DNA of 64,000 nt, taken from assembly GCF_040939455.1 (NCBI RefSeq), contig NC_134119.1, positions 67,876,890 to 67,940,889 of the forward strand, given 5' to 3'. A program made the position numbers and the translations under genes. This document shows positions 34,262-54,053 of the stretch, piece after piece; position 1 is the stretch's first letter; every line of letters begins with the position of its first letter. Under the pieces are notes generated by a model. The model did not search any database and had not been told where the DNA came from. It was given only the letters and a program-made list of their open reading frames with translations. The stretch is from Microcebus murinus. Its lineage: Eukaryota > Chordata > Mammalia > Primates > Cheirogaleidae.

Positions 34262-34729
34262 AGGTAACTTTATAAACAATATATTTTGTTTCACTCAGTA
34301 TATCCACAATGTTGTCATTTAAACATGTAATCAATATTTTTAAATGATTAATGAGATATTTTACAATTTTTATACTAACTTTTCAAAATATAGTGTGTAT
34401 TTTACACTGACAGCACATCACAATTCAAACAATAAATTTTTATCAGAAACACTTGATCTGTATATAAGTTTCATGAAATTTACAGTTGCAAAAGTATATT
34501 CAAGTACTCAAGTTGTTCGAAATATGCATAAATTTTCTAATAACTAGATTGAGGACCAGTTTCTAAATCTTATGATTTTTCATTTCAGGACTTGTTTCTG
34601 AGCAGTAATTTTTATTATAATTTTTTTTAAAGGTACTACATTGAATTTTCCTCCCACCCTAGTCCCTATCCAACCTTTTCCCTCAGTCTCTCAATAACCA
34701 CATTATTAGTTTCTTAAATGTAAATTATA

Positions 34730-34875
34730 GGGCCAGGTGTGGTGGCTCCCGCCTGTAATCCTAGCACTCTAGGAGGCTGAGGCAGGAGGATTGCTCAAGG
34801 TCAGGAGTTGGAGACCAGCCTGAGCAAGAGCGAGACCCCATCTCTATACACTTAAAAATAAATAAATTAATTAAG
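34730..34875 (+). mobile_element. Alu left monomer
   Basis: GGCCAGGTGTGGTGGCTCCC to an (AAAT)n tail. The right monomer is absent. Confidence 0.82.
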
Positions 34876-35084
34876 TAAAATTAAAAACTCAGCTCAGTTG
34901 CACTGGCCACATTTGAAGTATTTGGTACTCACATGGAGCTGGCGTCTCTCATACTCTCAGAACAAAAACAGGGAACATTTCTACCATAGCAGAATTCTCT
35001 TGGACAGTGATCTAGCACACAATGAGCGGTAGCTCTGAATGGAGCTGTTTTGGGCATGAGTCTGTGCCCAGCTCTGAGTTAAGT

Positions 35085-35215
35085 CCTTTCCCTCTCTGTC
35101 CACCAATCCTCAAACAGCCCCGTGAGACAGATGTATCTATCATCCCATTTTACAGAGGAGGACACTGAGGCCCAGAGTGGGGAGTCACCTGCCAGAGGAT
35201 GCGCAGCCAGGACGC
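35085..35215. repeat. MIR-like segment
   Basis: ATCCCATTTTACAGAGGAGG, ACACTGAGGCCCAGAGTGGG and GGATGCGCAGCCAGGA match MIR. It lies just before the FLT3LG 3' UTR exon. Confidence 0.7.
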
Positions 35216-35280
35216 AGAGGAGGTTGGCTACAAGCTGGTCCCTTCCTGGGCCCCCCTGCTCCTCTTACTCTCTCCCCAGG

Positions 35281-35385
35281 ATGGAGGCAACGCCAGAACG
35301 CAGCACCAGCCCGTCACTCCCCTCTGTACAAAGCCCTTGTCCCCATGAAACTGTATATAAATCATCCTTTTCTACCAGCTCTGGC
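35281..35385 (+). other. FLT3LG: FLT3LG terminal 3' UTR exon
   Basis: The acceptor CTCTCCCCAG is followed by GATGGAGGCAACGCCAGAAC. The exon ends after GAAACTGTATATAAATCATC, where TATAAA probably serves as a variant poly(A) signal. This fits the human gene, whose last exon lies several kilobases past the stop. It is an inference without transcript data. Confidence 0.6.
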
Positions 35386-35484
35386 CAGGCCTGTCTGTGG
35401 ATGGAATGGGGTGTGAATGGGGGAATTTTGATTTGAATCTTGATGTTTCGGTTAAGGAAATAGTTCATTCAATACTGTCATCTG

Positions 35485-35757
35485 GCTGGGCGCGGTGGCT
35501 CACGCCTGTAATCCCACCACTTTGGGAGGCAGAGGTGGAAGGATCACTTGAGCTCAGCAGTTAGAGACCTCTGCAATATAGAGAAGACTCCAACATTACA
35601 AAAAGAAAAAAATTGTTTTTAATTAGCCAGGCGTGGGGGAAGCGCGCCTGTAGTCCCAGCTACTCAGGAGACTGACGCAGGAGGATCGCTTAAGCCCAGG
35701 AGTTAGAGGTTGCAGTGAGCCATGACCCAGCTACTGCACGCTAGCCCAGGCAAAAAC
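35485..35757 (+). mobile_element. older Alu
   Basis: GGCTGGGCGCGGTGGCTCAC to AGGCAAAAAC, diverged, with a deletion in the first monomer. Confidence 0.82.
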
Positions 35758-36199
35758 ATACTGTCTTCTGAAGCCTCCTGGGGCCCAGGGCTGGTGCTGG
35801 GCAATGCTAGAACCCAGATCTGAGTCAGCACCAGCCCGGTCTCCTAGGCTACTAGGGAGAAGACAAGGGACCCAGCGAGCCTCAGTGCGGGACACCACGC
35901 GCTCTCCCGGAGGGGGCGCACAGGCGGTCCGGGAGCCAACCCAGGCTAGGATATCTGAAAGGCTCTCTGGGGAAAAGGACTCTTGAGCCAAAGGGAACCG
36001 GGACTGTGACAAGCCAGACTTTGGAGGGGGCAGGGACGCCATCCCATGCACAAGGGACACAGCCTAAGCAAAGTCCAGGAGTCCAGAAAATGAGAGGTTC
36101 CTCTGGGGAACACACCAGATTGATGTGCAACCCAGGCATCTGCAGTCATTCCTTCACCCACTCTTAGATCTCACAGGGAAAATTACCTCCACTTATTTT

Positions 36200-36730
36200 A
36201 CAGATGGGGACACTGACGCCCAGATAAGGCCAGGGGTTTGCCGGGGTCACGGTGAGGTCGACCGCACCGGGGAATCCAGACTTCTAAGCCTAAAATTGAG
36301 CAGTAAAAGGCGGGGCTCGTTGCCCCCTGCGGGCCACCACATGCCCTGCAGCCTTCAGTCGCTTGGGGGGGTAATGGCGCCTCCCCTCACAAACATGGCG
36401 GGAAAAAAATCGCGTGATCGAGATTAACAGCCCCTTAAAAATATGGCCGCCCAGGCGGGACAGCCCCGCCCCAGCAGCCCCGCCTCCACGTCCCACGTGA
36501 TCTCTCGCCCCTCACTGCCGTGGCCGCCAGGGCCTATCGGAATGGTGTTCGGATTGGACAGTTAGATGTCCCGCCTTCCAGTGGGGCATCTCTGCGCACG
36601 CGCACAACATTTCGGCCAATGAAGAGAAAGCCGCCCGTGCAGCCCGTTTCGCGTCACTTCTGCCACCCCTGTTTCAAGGGATAAGAAACCCTGCGCCAAG
36701 ACCTCCTTCTTTCCCAGGCGGCTGCCGAAG
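36200..36730 (+). promoter_or_regulatory. RPL13A: RPL13A CpG-island promoter
   Basis: This CpG-rich region has an inverted CCAAT near 36552, CCAAT at about 36617, a CACGTG E-box near 36494 and YY1-type ATGGCGG/ATGGCCG motifs. Transcription probably starts in the pyrimidine run CTTCTTTCCC at about 36706-36715, giving a 5' TOP mRNA as expected for ribosomal protein genes. A reverse CTCF-type core (plus strand TTGCCCCCTGCGGGCC) lies at 36320-36335. Confidence 0.75.
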
Positions 36731-41221
<4,491 letters not shown>

Positions 41222-41225
41222 GCCC

Positions 41226-41231
41226 AATAAA
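41226..41231 (+). terminator. RPL13A: RPL13A polyadenylation signal
   Basis: AATAAA five bases after the stop codon, giving a very short 3' UTR. Confidence 0.9.
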
Positions 41232-42110
41232 GACTTTATTCCTCATGCTTGGCCTGGCCTGCCCTTCCTCCATCGCCACCCCGGGATGTGGGGGACCCAG
41301 GGGCAGCAGTCCAGGTGCCACAGGTTACCTGGGACCGTAGAAAGCTGGGGACAAGGAAAGGACCTCAGACACTGCACATCTGTAAGGTTAAATCACTGTA
41401 GGACTTGTGCAGATGTTATTTATTAACCTACTTGTTCATGAGAGTTTTAGAAAAGCGAGAGAACCACCAGTTACTTGAGTTTCAATAATTGGAGGGGAGC
41501 CCTGCCTTCTGAATGGGGCATCTGGTTTAACTTCCTACCTGGTCACATACTACACTCCACAGCTGGTAGAATGTAAGAAGGCGCTTAAGGGGGGACAGTA
41601 TGAGCTTGGTGTTGTACAAAGTATTTATAGATGCACAGACTGGGAAGATAAGATGTACAACCAGGGGGTGACAGGCATCACCTGATCCTTCCCCTATATT
41701 TTGTGATCCAGAAACAAATAAATTGCTTTCAAAGAATGTGGCTTCTTTGCGGTATGTGTCTGCTGCAGAGGCAGGCCCAGGGAAGGTGAGGGGCTTGAAG
41801 AGGGTACAACTTGCTATGCTTAATTAAGTCTTTTGACAGATTAAGTTAATAACCCTATGGGAGAATTAAGAATAAGCCCTATGGGAGAATTAAGCTTTAT
41901 AGAGACCACTTAGCAAAGATGTTTCTGTAATTTCTGTATTGTAAATGATCATGGTCTGCAGTGCCTGCAAAGCTAGCTCATTCTAATTCAGCTGCAAAGT
42001 ATGCAATTGCCAACGTTTTTAAGCCAATCCATTGCCTGACATAGGGCTACTCAAGTCCAGGGGATGTGCTTTATATAAAAGAACTGGATGGTAAACATTT
42101 CTGAGAGGGA

Positions 42111-42434
42111 ATTTTTTTTTTTTTTTTTTAGACAAGAGTCTCACTTTGTCCAGGCTAGAGTGAGTGCCATGGCTGTCAGCCTAGCTCACAGCAACCCCAA
42201 ATTCCTGGGCTCAAGCAATCCTGCTGCCTCAGCCTCCCTAGTAGCTGGGACTATAGGTGTGTGCCACCATGCCCGGCTCATTTTTTCTATATTAGTTGGC
42301 CAATTTCTATTTATAGTAGAGCCAGGGTCTCTCACTCTTGCTCGGGCTGGTTTCAAACTCCTGACCTAGAGCAATCCGCCCACCTCGGCCTCCCAGAGTG
42401 CTAGGATTACAGGCGAGAGCCACCCTGCCCAGCT
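42111..42434 (-). mobile_element. Alu, strepsirrhine type
   Basis: Reverse full-length Alu. Confidence 0.9.
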
Positions 42435-42970
42435 GGAATTTTGAAGTTAGACCTTATTTGTATACTAAAATGATTTGTTAGATCTGCCAGCATTAATCCC
42501 CTGTAAAAGGTGTAAGTCAGTTTAATAGGTAACAATCTTCATGGTCAAGTCAGCTTGTTTGGGCAGCCTCCACCCCCATCTTACTAATGAGGTTTGGGGT
42601 CAACATGTGTGAGACCTGGGATTCTGCACTAACTATTCTGGCTTTAGGAGGGAAGCAAACCTGTATTCAGGAAGTTAGTGCTGCTTTTGGCACTGGTGGA
42701 CAGTATTTAGCAGTAAGAGTTCTACACTTAAATGCCTCACCTTACCACAGAAAGCTGACAGTACTGTACTAGGCATGCTATTCACAGGGCAAATTATAAC
42801 TTGGCAGCATGCTATTCTATAATGGGCTTTGCAACCTATCCAGAAAAGTCCTTGAAGAGACAGACCATGCAGTGGATTTTCCCTGAGAATCAGTAAACAG
42901 AGGGCTCCACTTTGGTCTTGCATTCAGGAGGGAGCCACCTCCAGATAAATAATCAGATTTAGAGCATAGC

Positions 42971-43273
42971 TTTTTTTTTTTTTTTTTTTTTTTTTGAGAC
43001 AAAGTCCTGCTCTGTCACCCAGGCTGGAGTACAGTGGTATGATCATAGCTCTGGGCTCAAGCAATCCTGCCTCAGCCTCCTGAGTAGCTGGGACTACAGG
43101 CCTGTCCTGTGCCACCACACCCAGTTAGGTTTTTTCAGATGCTGTTTTTGTTTTTTTAGGGGCAAGGTCTTGCAGTGTTGTGCAAGGTGACCTTGAACTC
43201 CTAGCTTCAAGGAATCCTCCCTCCTGGGCCTCCCAAAATGCTAGGAGTAAGGCATGAGCCACCACGCCCAGCC
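42971..43273 (-). mobile_element. older Alu
   Basis: Reverse Alu with a 34-base T tract and a diverged second half. Confidence 0.83.
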
Positions 43274-43547
43274 AAGATAATAAATCTTAAATTTAACAAA
43301 ACTCCATGTTTTTTTTTAATTTTTAGTTTTTTTTCTAACCTCCACAGAAAAACTCCATGTTAAACAGTATAATATGATCCCACCCAAAGCATGATCCGTT
43401 AAAAAATGACAAGTTGGATTTTATAAAAATTTAAAACTTTTCAAAAGATAACATTAAGAAAACCAAAAGACAATTCATAGACTGGAAAAGTATTTACAAG
43501 TCCTCTTTTTGAAGGACGTCTATCCTGCTATAAAAAACTCACACTAG

Positions 43548-43835
<288 letters not shown>

Positions 43836-43927
43836 CTCATACTAAAATTTTGGAAAGATAATATCAAAAAAATATTTTTTAAAAAAGAGAAAGAACACAT
43901 ACATAACAAGGAGACAACCCAAGTTTT

Positions 43928-44126
43928 TTTTTGTTTTTATTTTTGAGATAGTCACCTGCCTCAGCCTTCTGAGTAGCTGGGACTACAGGCATGCACCACC
44001 ATGCCTGGCTAATTTTTTTCTATTTTTGGTGGAGATGGGGTCTTGAACTCCTGAGCTCAAATGATTTGCCCGCCTCGGCCTCCCAGAGTGCCAGGATTAC
44101 AGCCATGAACCACTGCGCCTGGCCAA
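43928..44126 (-). mobile_element. Alu fragment
   Basis: Reverse Alu lacking most of the right-monomer end. Confidence 0.82.
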
Positions 44127-44139
44127 AAACCCAAGTATT

Positions 44140-44232
44140 TTTTTTTGGGGGGGGGCCAAACCACGTGGCTTTATTATACACTCCTGGACGAGTTTCTCGG
44201 GCCCCAAGAGAGGGGGACCCTGGAAGTCGCCC
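44140..44232 (-). pseudogene. 3'-end retrocopy fragment of an unknown mRNA
   Basis: On the minus strand about 70 bases lead to AATAAAGCCACGTGG, then GGCC, a C run and an A run, like an mRNA 3' end with poly(A). A perfect 13-bp duplication AAACCCAAGTATT flanks it at 44127-44139 and 44233-44245. The parent gene is not recognised. Confidence 0.8.
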
Positions 44233-44417
44233 AAACCCAAGTATTAATAAAAGGTGGGTAACATTATTAGTAGACATCTCCCCAAAGGATATGTAGGAAT
44301 GGCCAATAAGCACAAGAAGAGATGCTTGCCATCATTCACCATGAGAGAATGCAAATACAATCTCTAGACACACCCTTAATTGGTTCCCTCCGGACAAACA
44401 GGGAATCAAAAGTGTTA

Positions 44418-45040
44418 GGCCAGCCAGGGTGGCCCAATATGCCTGTAATCCTAGCACTCTGGGAGGCTGAGGCGGGTGGATCACTCAAGGTCAGGAGTTC
44501 TAAACCAGCCTGAACAAGAGGAGACCCCATCTCTAAAAATAGAAACAAATTAATCAGCCAACAAAAAATATATAGAAAAAAAATTAGGGCCGGGCACGGT
44601 GGCTCATGCCTGCAATCCTAGCATTCTGGGAGGCCAAGGCAGGCAGATTGCTCAAGGTCAGGAGTTTGAAACCAGCCTGAGCAAGAGGGAGACCCCGTCT
44701 CTACTAAAAATAGAAAGAAATAATTGGCCAACTAAAAATATATAGAAAAAATTAGCTGGGCATGGTGGCTCATGCCTGTAGTCCCAGCTACTCGGGAGGC
44801 TGAGGCAGAAGGATCACTTGAGCCCAGGAGTTTGAGGTTGCTGTGAGCTAGGCTAATGCCACGGCACTCACTCTAGGCTGGGCAACAAAGCGACACTCTT
44901 GTCTCAAAAAAAAAAAAAAGAAAGAAAGAAAAAATTAGCCAAGCATAGTGGCGCATGTCTGTAGTCCCAGCTACTCGGGAGGCTGAGGCAGGAGGGTCGC
45001 TTGAACCCAGGAGTTTGAGGTTGCTGTGAGCTAGGCTGAG
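44418..45040 (+). mobile_element. Alu split by a second Alu
   Basis: The outer Alu runs 44418-44587 and resumes at 44933 in its right monomer (TTAGCCAAGCATAGTGGCGC). The gap is filled by the inner Alu. Confidence 0.87.
44588..44932 (+). mobile_element. nested Alu, strepsirrhine type
   Basis: A full-length Alu inserted in the linker of the outer Alu. AAAAAATTAG occurs on both sides. Confidence 0.9.
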
Positions 45041-45421
45041 CTCCAGTTCCATCTTACCCAACTGCCCTCACCACAGCTCGGCTCAGTTTCCTCCCACCTC
45101 AGTCTCGCCCTGCAGGCAGGAGTGACCTTTAAGATCACCACTATGGGAGGGGCACAAAGGAGAATTTTGTTTTAGAAGCATTTTGGTGCTCACTGGGGAG
45201 GGTCTTCAGGTGTACGTTTCTATCTCGAAATGCTGATAAATATGTCTCTGAAATTTGGCAAAGACAGGGAAATAGCCCCTCAAGCGGTAATAACTATTAC
45301 GAGTTTGCTTAAATGTATTATTGGACAGCCAAGGCTTTTTACACCGCAGGTCAAGAAATCAACGCAGTGAGTTACGACGAGCATTAAAGTAAATGAAATT
45401 GGATGGAAATGGAAACAAAAT

Positions 45422-45728
45422 CAGGACAGACTTGGTGTCTCATGCCTGTAATCCTAGCACTCTGGGAGGCCCAGGCGGGAGGATCTCTTGAACTCAGGAG
45501 TTGGAGACGAGTCTGAGCCCTGAGCAAGAGTGAGACCCTGTCTCTACTAAAAGTAGAAAAAACAAGCCAGTGTGGTGGTGTGCACTTGCAGTCCCAGCTA
45601 CTTGGGAGGCTGAGGCAGGAGGATCCCTTGAGCCCTGGAGTGTGAGGTTGCTGTGAGCTAGGCTGATGCCACGGAACTCTAGCTTGGGCAACAGAGTGAG
45701 ACTCTGTCTCAAGAAAAAATAAAAAAAC
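45422..45728 (+). mobile_element. Alu
   Basis: Full-length Alu with shortened linker and a diverged 5' end. Confidence 0.87.
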
Positions 45729-46169
45729 AAAAATGAAGTCAGTGTGTTGCAGGAAGGAAAAAATTAAAAGTCAGCCAGAGGGAGGAAGAGAGGAAGGTAG
45801 AGAAAGACAGGCGATTGGTCACAATGTAGAATGTATTTCCTACCGTAGGTTGTCAAAAACATTAAAGGCTATTGACCTAAACATCTCAAAGTTGCCCCCA
45901 CCCCTGCAGAGCAAAGCAATATTTCTTTGCTTTTCTCTTATCAAAATTGCACAGCTACTCTGAGCAATTTGCAAAATCTTGAGCATGTTAAAAATCAGAG
46001 AGGAAATCACACCTAGTACTATCACCTGGCCATGGTGGTTACCTGGGCAGTGTCACCCATTTCCTTCCAAGGTTAAGTAACCTTTGTGCATGGTTTAGCA
46101 TACTTTGTAGATAGAATTATGGGTCCTGCTTTTTTTTTCTTTTTACTAAAAGTCATATATTTATTTGTT

Positions 46170-46495
<326 letters not shown>

Positions 46496-46529
46496 TACTA
46501 GAAGTCATTTTATTTTATTTTTATTTATT

Positions 46530-46853
46530 TATTTATTTTTTGAGACAGAGTCTCACTTTGTTACCCAGGCTAGAGTGAGTGCCATGGCGTCAGCCTAGCT
46601 CACAGCAACCTCAAACTCCTGGGCTCAAGCAATCCTCCTGCCTCAACCTCCTGAGTAGCTGGGAACAGGTATGCACCACCATGCCCAGCTCATTTTTTCT
46701 ATATATATTAGTTGGCCAATTAATTTCTTTCTATTTAGAGTAGAGACAGGGTCTCGCTCTTGCTCAGGCTGGTTTCAAACTCCTGAGCTCAAGCTACCTG
46801 CCCGCCTCGGCCTCCCAGAGTGCTAGGATTACAGGCGTGAGCCACCGCGCCGG
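46530..46853 (-). mobile_element. Alu, strepsirrhine type
   Basis: Reverse full-length Alu next to the previous one. The AAGTCATTT target text recurs on its right. Confidence 0.9.
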
Positions 46854-47175
46854 CCTAAGTCATTTAAAATACTCCAGAAATTGCTTTATTCTTCAAAAAA
46901 CAAATTATAAAGCTACTAAAGGGTCATTGGGGGCACGACATCAGTTTCTAAAGCACCTGCCCCTTAACGCTACCTCTAGAGGTACTGAAACAACTACAAT
47001 TAAAATATGTCATTCAAAGGTCACAAAACTAATATGCAAAATTAATTTAACTCATTAAATTTCCAAATGATTTAAGTTTGTAGCATTTACCATTCTGAAG
47101 TTATTACAACTTAAAGAAGCACTAAGCCTCCTGAGATTTATATATGCCAAGGTCTGGAGTTTGAAATCTTGCAAC

Positions 47176-47475
47176 AAAGGGTTGGGCACAGTGGCTCAGG
47201 CTTGTAATAGCAGCACTTTAAGAGGCCAAGGTGGGAGGACGGTTAAGAGTCCAGGAGTAAGAGACCAGCCTGGGCAACATAGGGAAACCTCATTTCTACA
47301 AAAAAATACCCAGGTGTGGTGGTGCAAAATTATAGTCCTAGCTGCTCGGACTTGAGCCCAGGAGTTTGGAGTTGGAAGTTACAGTGAGCTGTGAGCTGTG
47401 ATCACACCTCTGTACGCTTTATCTAGCCTGGACCATAGAGAAGACCCTGTCTTCACAAAAAAAAAAGAAAAGATC
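47176..47475 (+). mobile_element. older Alu
   Basis: A strongly diverged dimer, GGTTGGGCACAGTGGCTCAG to an A-rich tail. Confidence 0.78.
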
Positions 47476-47744
47476 AGCTGCTCAGGCTATACAAAAAAAA
47501 AAAGAAAAGAAATTAAGAAAATCTTGCAACAAGCTAGCTAGAGAGGTGGAGGGTTGGTTAGGGATACCAGCTTTTCACCACTGCTGCCCAGCACAAGGCC
47601 AGATACACAATTAATGCTCAACAATTGTGAGCCGAACATGAAAAGGAACTCAAGGGTTCTTTCTTTGTACGTAGGTGATCAAGAATTCTCCAGCCAGATT
47701 ACGCAGGATAAAGTCCCACCAGGTTGCTGCCTGCTCGCACAGTT

Positions 47745-47904
47745 TACCAGCTCATCATTTCCCTCTTCATCCCCTTAGACGGAATGTGCCTACCAAAAGC
47801 AGCCGATCATCTTTCAAAACAAGAAGAGTCCTGTTGGGAGAAACTGGCAAGGAGAAGCTTCTGCGGTACTACAAGAGCATCGGTCTGGGCGTCAAGACTC
47901 CCAA
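47745..47904 (+). pseudogene. duplicated RPS11 exon 2 with intron flank
   Basis: Bases 47779-47904 match RPS11 exon 2 (50226-50353) closely, for example AAGCAGCCGATCATCTTTCA and GAAACTGGCAAGGAGAAGCT. The match continues upstream into the intron, TTACCAGCTC and TTCCCTCTTCATCCC, ending in a TTAG acceptor. Copying of intron sequence means a DNA-level duplication and not a processed pseudogene. A 2-base loss (AAGAGTCC against AAGAGGGTCC) breaks the frame. Similarity stops at the exon end, and the donor is not kept. Confidence 0.88.
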
Positions 47905-48039
47905 GTCTCTCACTTTCTGCAAAACCTGAAGCAGCTGCGTCTCAGGGGCCCCATCTATAAAATAGGAATAGTAACAGAATCATTCTTGGATTGTCATCAG
48001 GATGCCTGACATATGGCAATTGCTTCATGAGATTTTGAT

Positions 48040-48380
48040 CTTTTTTTTTTTTTTTTTTTTTTTGAGACAGAGTCTCACTCTGTTGCCCGGGCTAGAGTGC
48101 CGCCGTGGCATCAACCTAGCTCACAGCAACCTCAAACTCCTGGGGCTAAGCGATCCTCCTGCCTCAGCCTCCTGAGTAGCTGGGACTACAGGCATGCGCC
48201 ACCATGACCGGCTAATTTTTCTATATATTTTTACTTGTCCGACTAATTTCTTTCTATTTTTAGTAGAGACGGGGTCTCGCTCTTGCTCAGGGTGGTTTCC
48301 AACACCTGACCTTGAGTGATCCTCCTGCCTCAGCCTCCCAGAGTGCTAGAATTACAGGCGTGAGCCACCACGCCCAGCCT
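48040..48380 (-). mobile_element. Alu, strepsirrhine type
   Basis: Reverse full-length Alu with a 24-base T tract. Confidence 0.9.
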
Positions 48381-48496
48381 GGTTTTGTAAGAATATATAA
48401 AATGAGCAAGAGCGAGACTTCTTCTCAACAACAACAAAAAAGATGTTCTATGGTCCACTTACTGTGTCTAAAAAATACAAAACAGCGAGAGAGAAA

Positions 48497-48655
48497 AATT
48501 AAGTGGGGATGGTGGCACCCACCTATAAGTTCCAGCTACTGGGGAGGCTGAGGCAGGAGGATTGTTTGGTCCCAGGAGTTTGAGGTTGCTGTGAGCTATG
48601 ATGACGCCACAGCACTCCAGCCCAAGCAACAGAGCGAGACCTTGTCTTTAAATAG
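48497..48655 (+). mobile_element. Alu right monomer
   Basis: GTGGGGATGGTGGCACCCAC to an A-rich end. The left half is missing. Confidence 0.78.
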
Positions 48656-49019
48656 ATAATTCTTAAAAGAATATACAAAATAATTAAGTTATAGACTTGC
48701 GCTATTCAACACAGTGCCACTTATGGCTATTTAAAATTAAAAGTTGAAAATTCAGGTCCTCAATTGCAAAAGCTACACTCCAAGTGCCAGTTGCTACCCC
48801 GTCGGACAGCGGAGAGGTAGAACATTTCCATCGTCGCGAAAAGTTCTGTCAGACAGCCCTGTCATAGAAAAATAGAAGGATGAAATGGGAAATAAGAGAA
48901 GACTATCGAGACCAGCCTGAGCAAGAGCGAGACCCAGTCTCTACTAAAAAAACAAAAGAGAGAGAGAGAGTGAGAGAGAGAGAGAAAAGAGAAGACTAAT
49001 TTTCCTTAAACTTCTAAAA

Positions 49020-49504
49020 TCTGGCGGCAGCACACGCCCCTCACAAAGATGGCGGCGGCGCTGCACATGCTCCTGGGTCCCTCTGGTCTCCCGCCCTACA
49101 GAAAAATGGCCGCCGCCGCATGCGGGGTGAAGGCTGAAGGAACGCAGCCACGCGGTTCCCAAATCCCACATGAATCCACGCCCCGCAGAAACATGAGAGC
49201 GTCCCAACGACTCTCGCGATAATACAAGTGGTCTCAAGGCTGGCCACGCGTTTCCGACTGAATCCCGGCCGATGAAATAATGGTTTCAGACTCTCGCGAG
49301 ATAGTGTCCACCGCTGAGCTCCCGTCAGTCTTTCACCGCCAGGGCCGCGTCTGTTAGGGCCGCCTGTCAATCAAAGCCTCATTCGAGGCCCCGCCCAAAG
49401 CCGCGCTAACCCGCCCCTTCCGTCACTTCCTCTCCAGCCCCTGCGCAGTCGATAAGGAAACCCGGACGCCGCCTCCGCTTTCTTTTCTCCAGGCGGCCGG
49501 AAAG
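49020..49504 (+). promoter_or_regulatory. RPS11: RPS11 CpG-island promoter
   Basis: This CpG-rich region carries the palindrome TCTCGCGAGA at 49292-49301 and a partial copy CTCTCGCGAT near 49213. YY1-type AAGATGGCGGC occurs near 49047. The pyrimidine run CTTTCTTTTCTCC at 49478-49490 is the likely 5' TOP start. Confidence 0.72.
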
Positions 49505-52803
<3,299 letters not shown>

Positions 52804-52833
52804 GACTGGATATCTGCCCACTCCCCAAAACGA

Positions 52834-52839
52834 AATAAA
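52834..52839 (+). terminator. RPS11: RPS11 polyadenylation signal
   Basis: AATAAA 30 bases after the stop codon. Confidence 0.88.
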
Positions 52840-53969
52840 GTTATTTTCTCATTCATAGGCCAGATGTGGGATCTCTGGACCTTTACCAGAGGGAGCGGTT
52901 GTCCCTGGGCATTGAGCAGGGCTGAGTGGAAGAGGAGGCTCTCATTCTCTGGGGGAGCAGGGATGGGAACAGGCCCCAGTTCCTTCCTTCTGTCTGCCCT
53001 CATCTCTGGGTGATGACAGTGCAAACGGAATTAAGATGGTGCCCCTCTCTTTGGGTCTCCTTTTTTGGTCCATGTCACCTTGGTGTCTGAATAAGGCTGA
53101 TCTACCTGGTGTTGCGCTGTTCCTCCACCCCCCAAATCTCTGGGGAGGAAGTGAGTGAGGGCGGAACCCCCTGGGTCCCAGGCTCTGGTCTAGTCCCTGG
53201 GTGGGGAGGGAGGAAGCAGCAGCGACCCGTGTTGTGGGTCGTGGGCCATACTTAGCTCACTGGAGTCAGGTGGGGTTGATGCGTTCTCAGCATCTTGACT
53301 TCATCCTGTTCCCCTGACAGCCAAGGAGTGGGGCCGGGACACCAAGCAGGGTATCATACCCATTTACAGATGAGGGAACACCTAGGAGGGGGCACATGCT
53401 CCTCCCAGAGTCCCATGAGAATCTGAGTTCCAGGTCTCAGCTGGAAACTTAACTGCATGCCTGCCTCAAAATCTCAGTAAGGAAATTGGTATTGCGGGCA
53501 GGTGGCATAGTGAGGCCAAGTAGGAGCCAGCCTGGAAGCCACCCCTGCGGTGCCTGGGGTGTGCTGCTGGGCAATGGGCAGGAAGCCCCCAGGGTTGAGC
53601 TGACCCACACAAGCTGGAGAGGTGGGGGCTTGAGAAGAGGGGACGGGCTGACTCTGGCAGGGGGCCCTTGAGTGTCACCTGCAGAGTTAGGCAGTCTGGG
53701 CACAAGGAGAGGCAGGTACCATAGAAACAGGTGAGCCCTGGGCATCACACCCAGGTGGGATGAGGATGACAAGAGGGGTGACAGGGCCAGTAGTAGGATG
53801 GGCAGGAGTGCAACAGAGGCAGACTCTGGAAACTTACGAGAGACGGAGGGAGGCAAGGATTTGGGGTACCCGGAGGGGTGAGACCTGCATCTGAGCCCAG
53901 CAGAAGTGGAGGTGCAGAGATAGATGCTGGAGTCCCGCTGACCTCGCCTTTGGACCTGCTGGTGCTGGG

Positions 53970-54053
53970 GTCCCCAGGTCCCTGCCCCCCACGCCCGTAC
54001 CAGGGTCTGAGGGCAGCACTGGTACAAGGGTTGGGAGACAGGGCCATGAGGAG
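53970..54053 (-). ncRNA. MIR150: miR-150 precursor
   Basis: The 84-nt hairpin on the minus strand aligns end to end with human MIR150. The 5p arm at 54017-54038 (minus) is identical to the human mature miRNA, including the seed CTCCCAA. The 3p arm, 53982-54003, differs from human at three bases. miR-150 is a lymphocyte miRNA that targets MYB. It lies 1.1 kb past RPS11 on the opposite strand. Confidence 0.96.

Noticed and set aside
41226..41760. Second gene ending at the AATAAA near 41717
   Set aside because: A poly(A)-like signal is present, but no coding exon or splice structure leads to it.
47745..47904. Processed RPS11 pseudogene
   Set aside because: Only exon 2 is present and the similarity includes intron sequence, with no poly(A) tail or target duplication.
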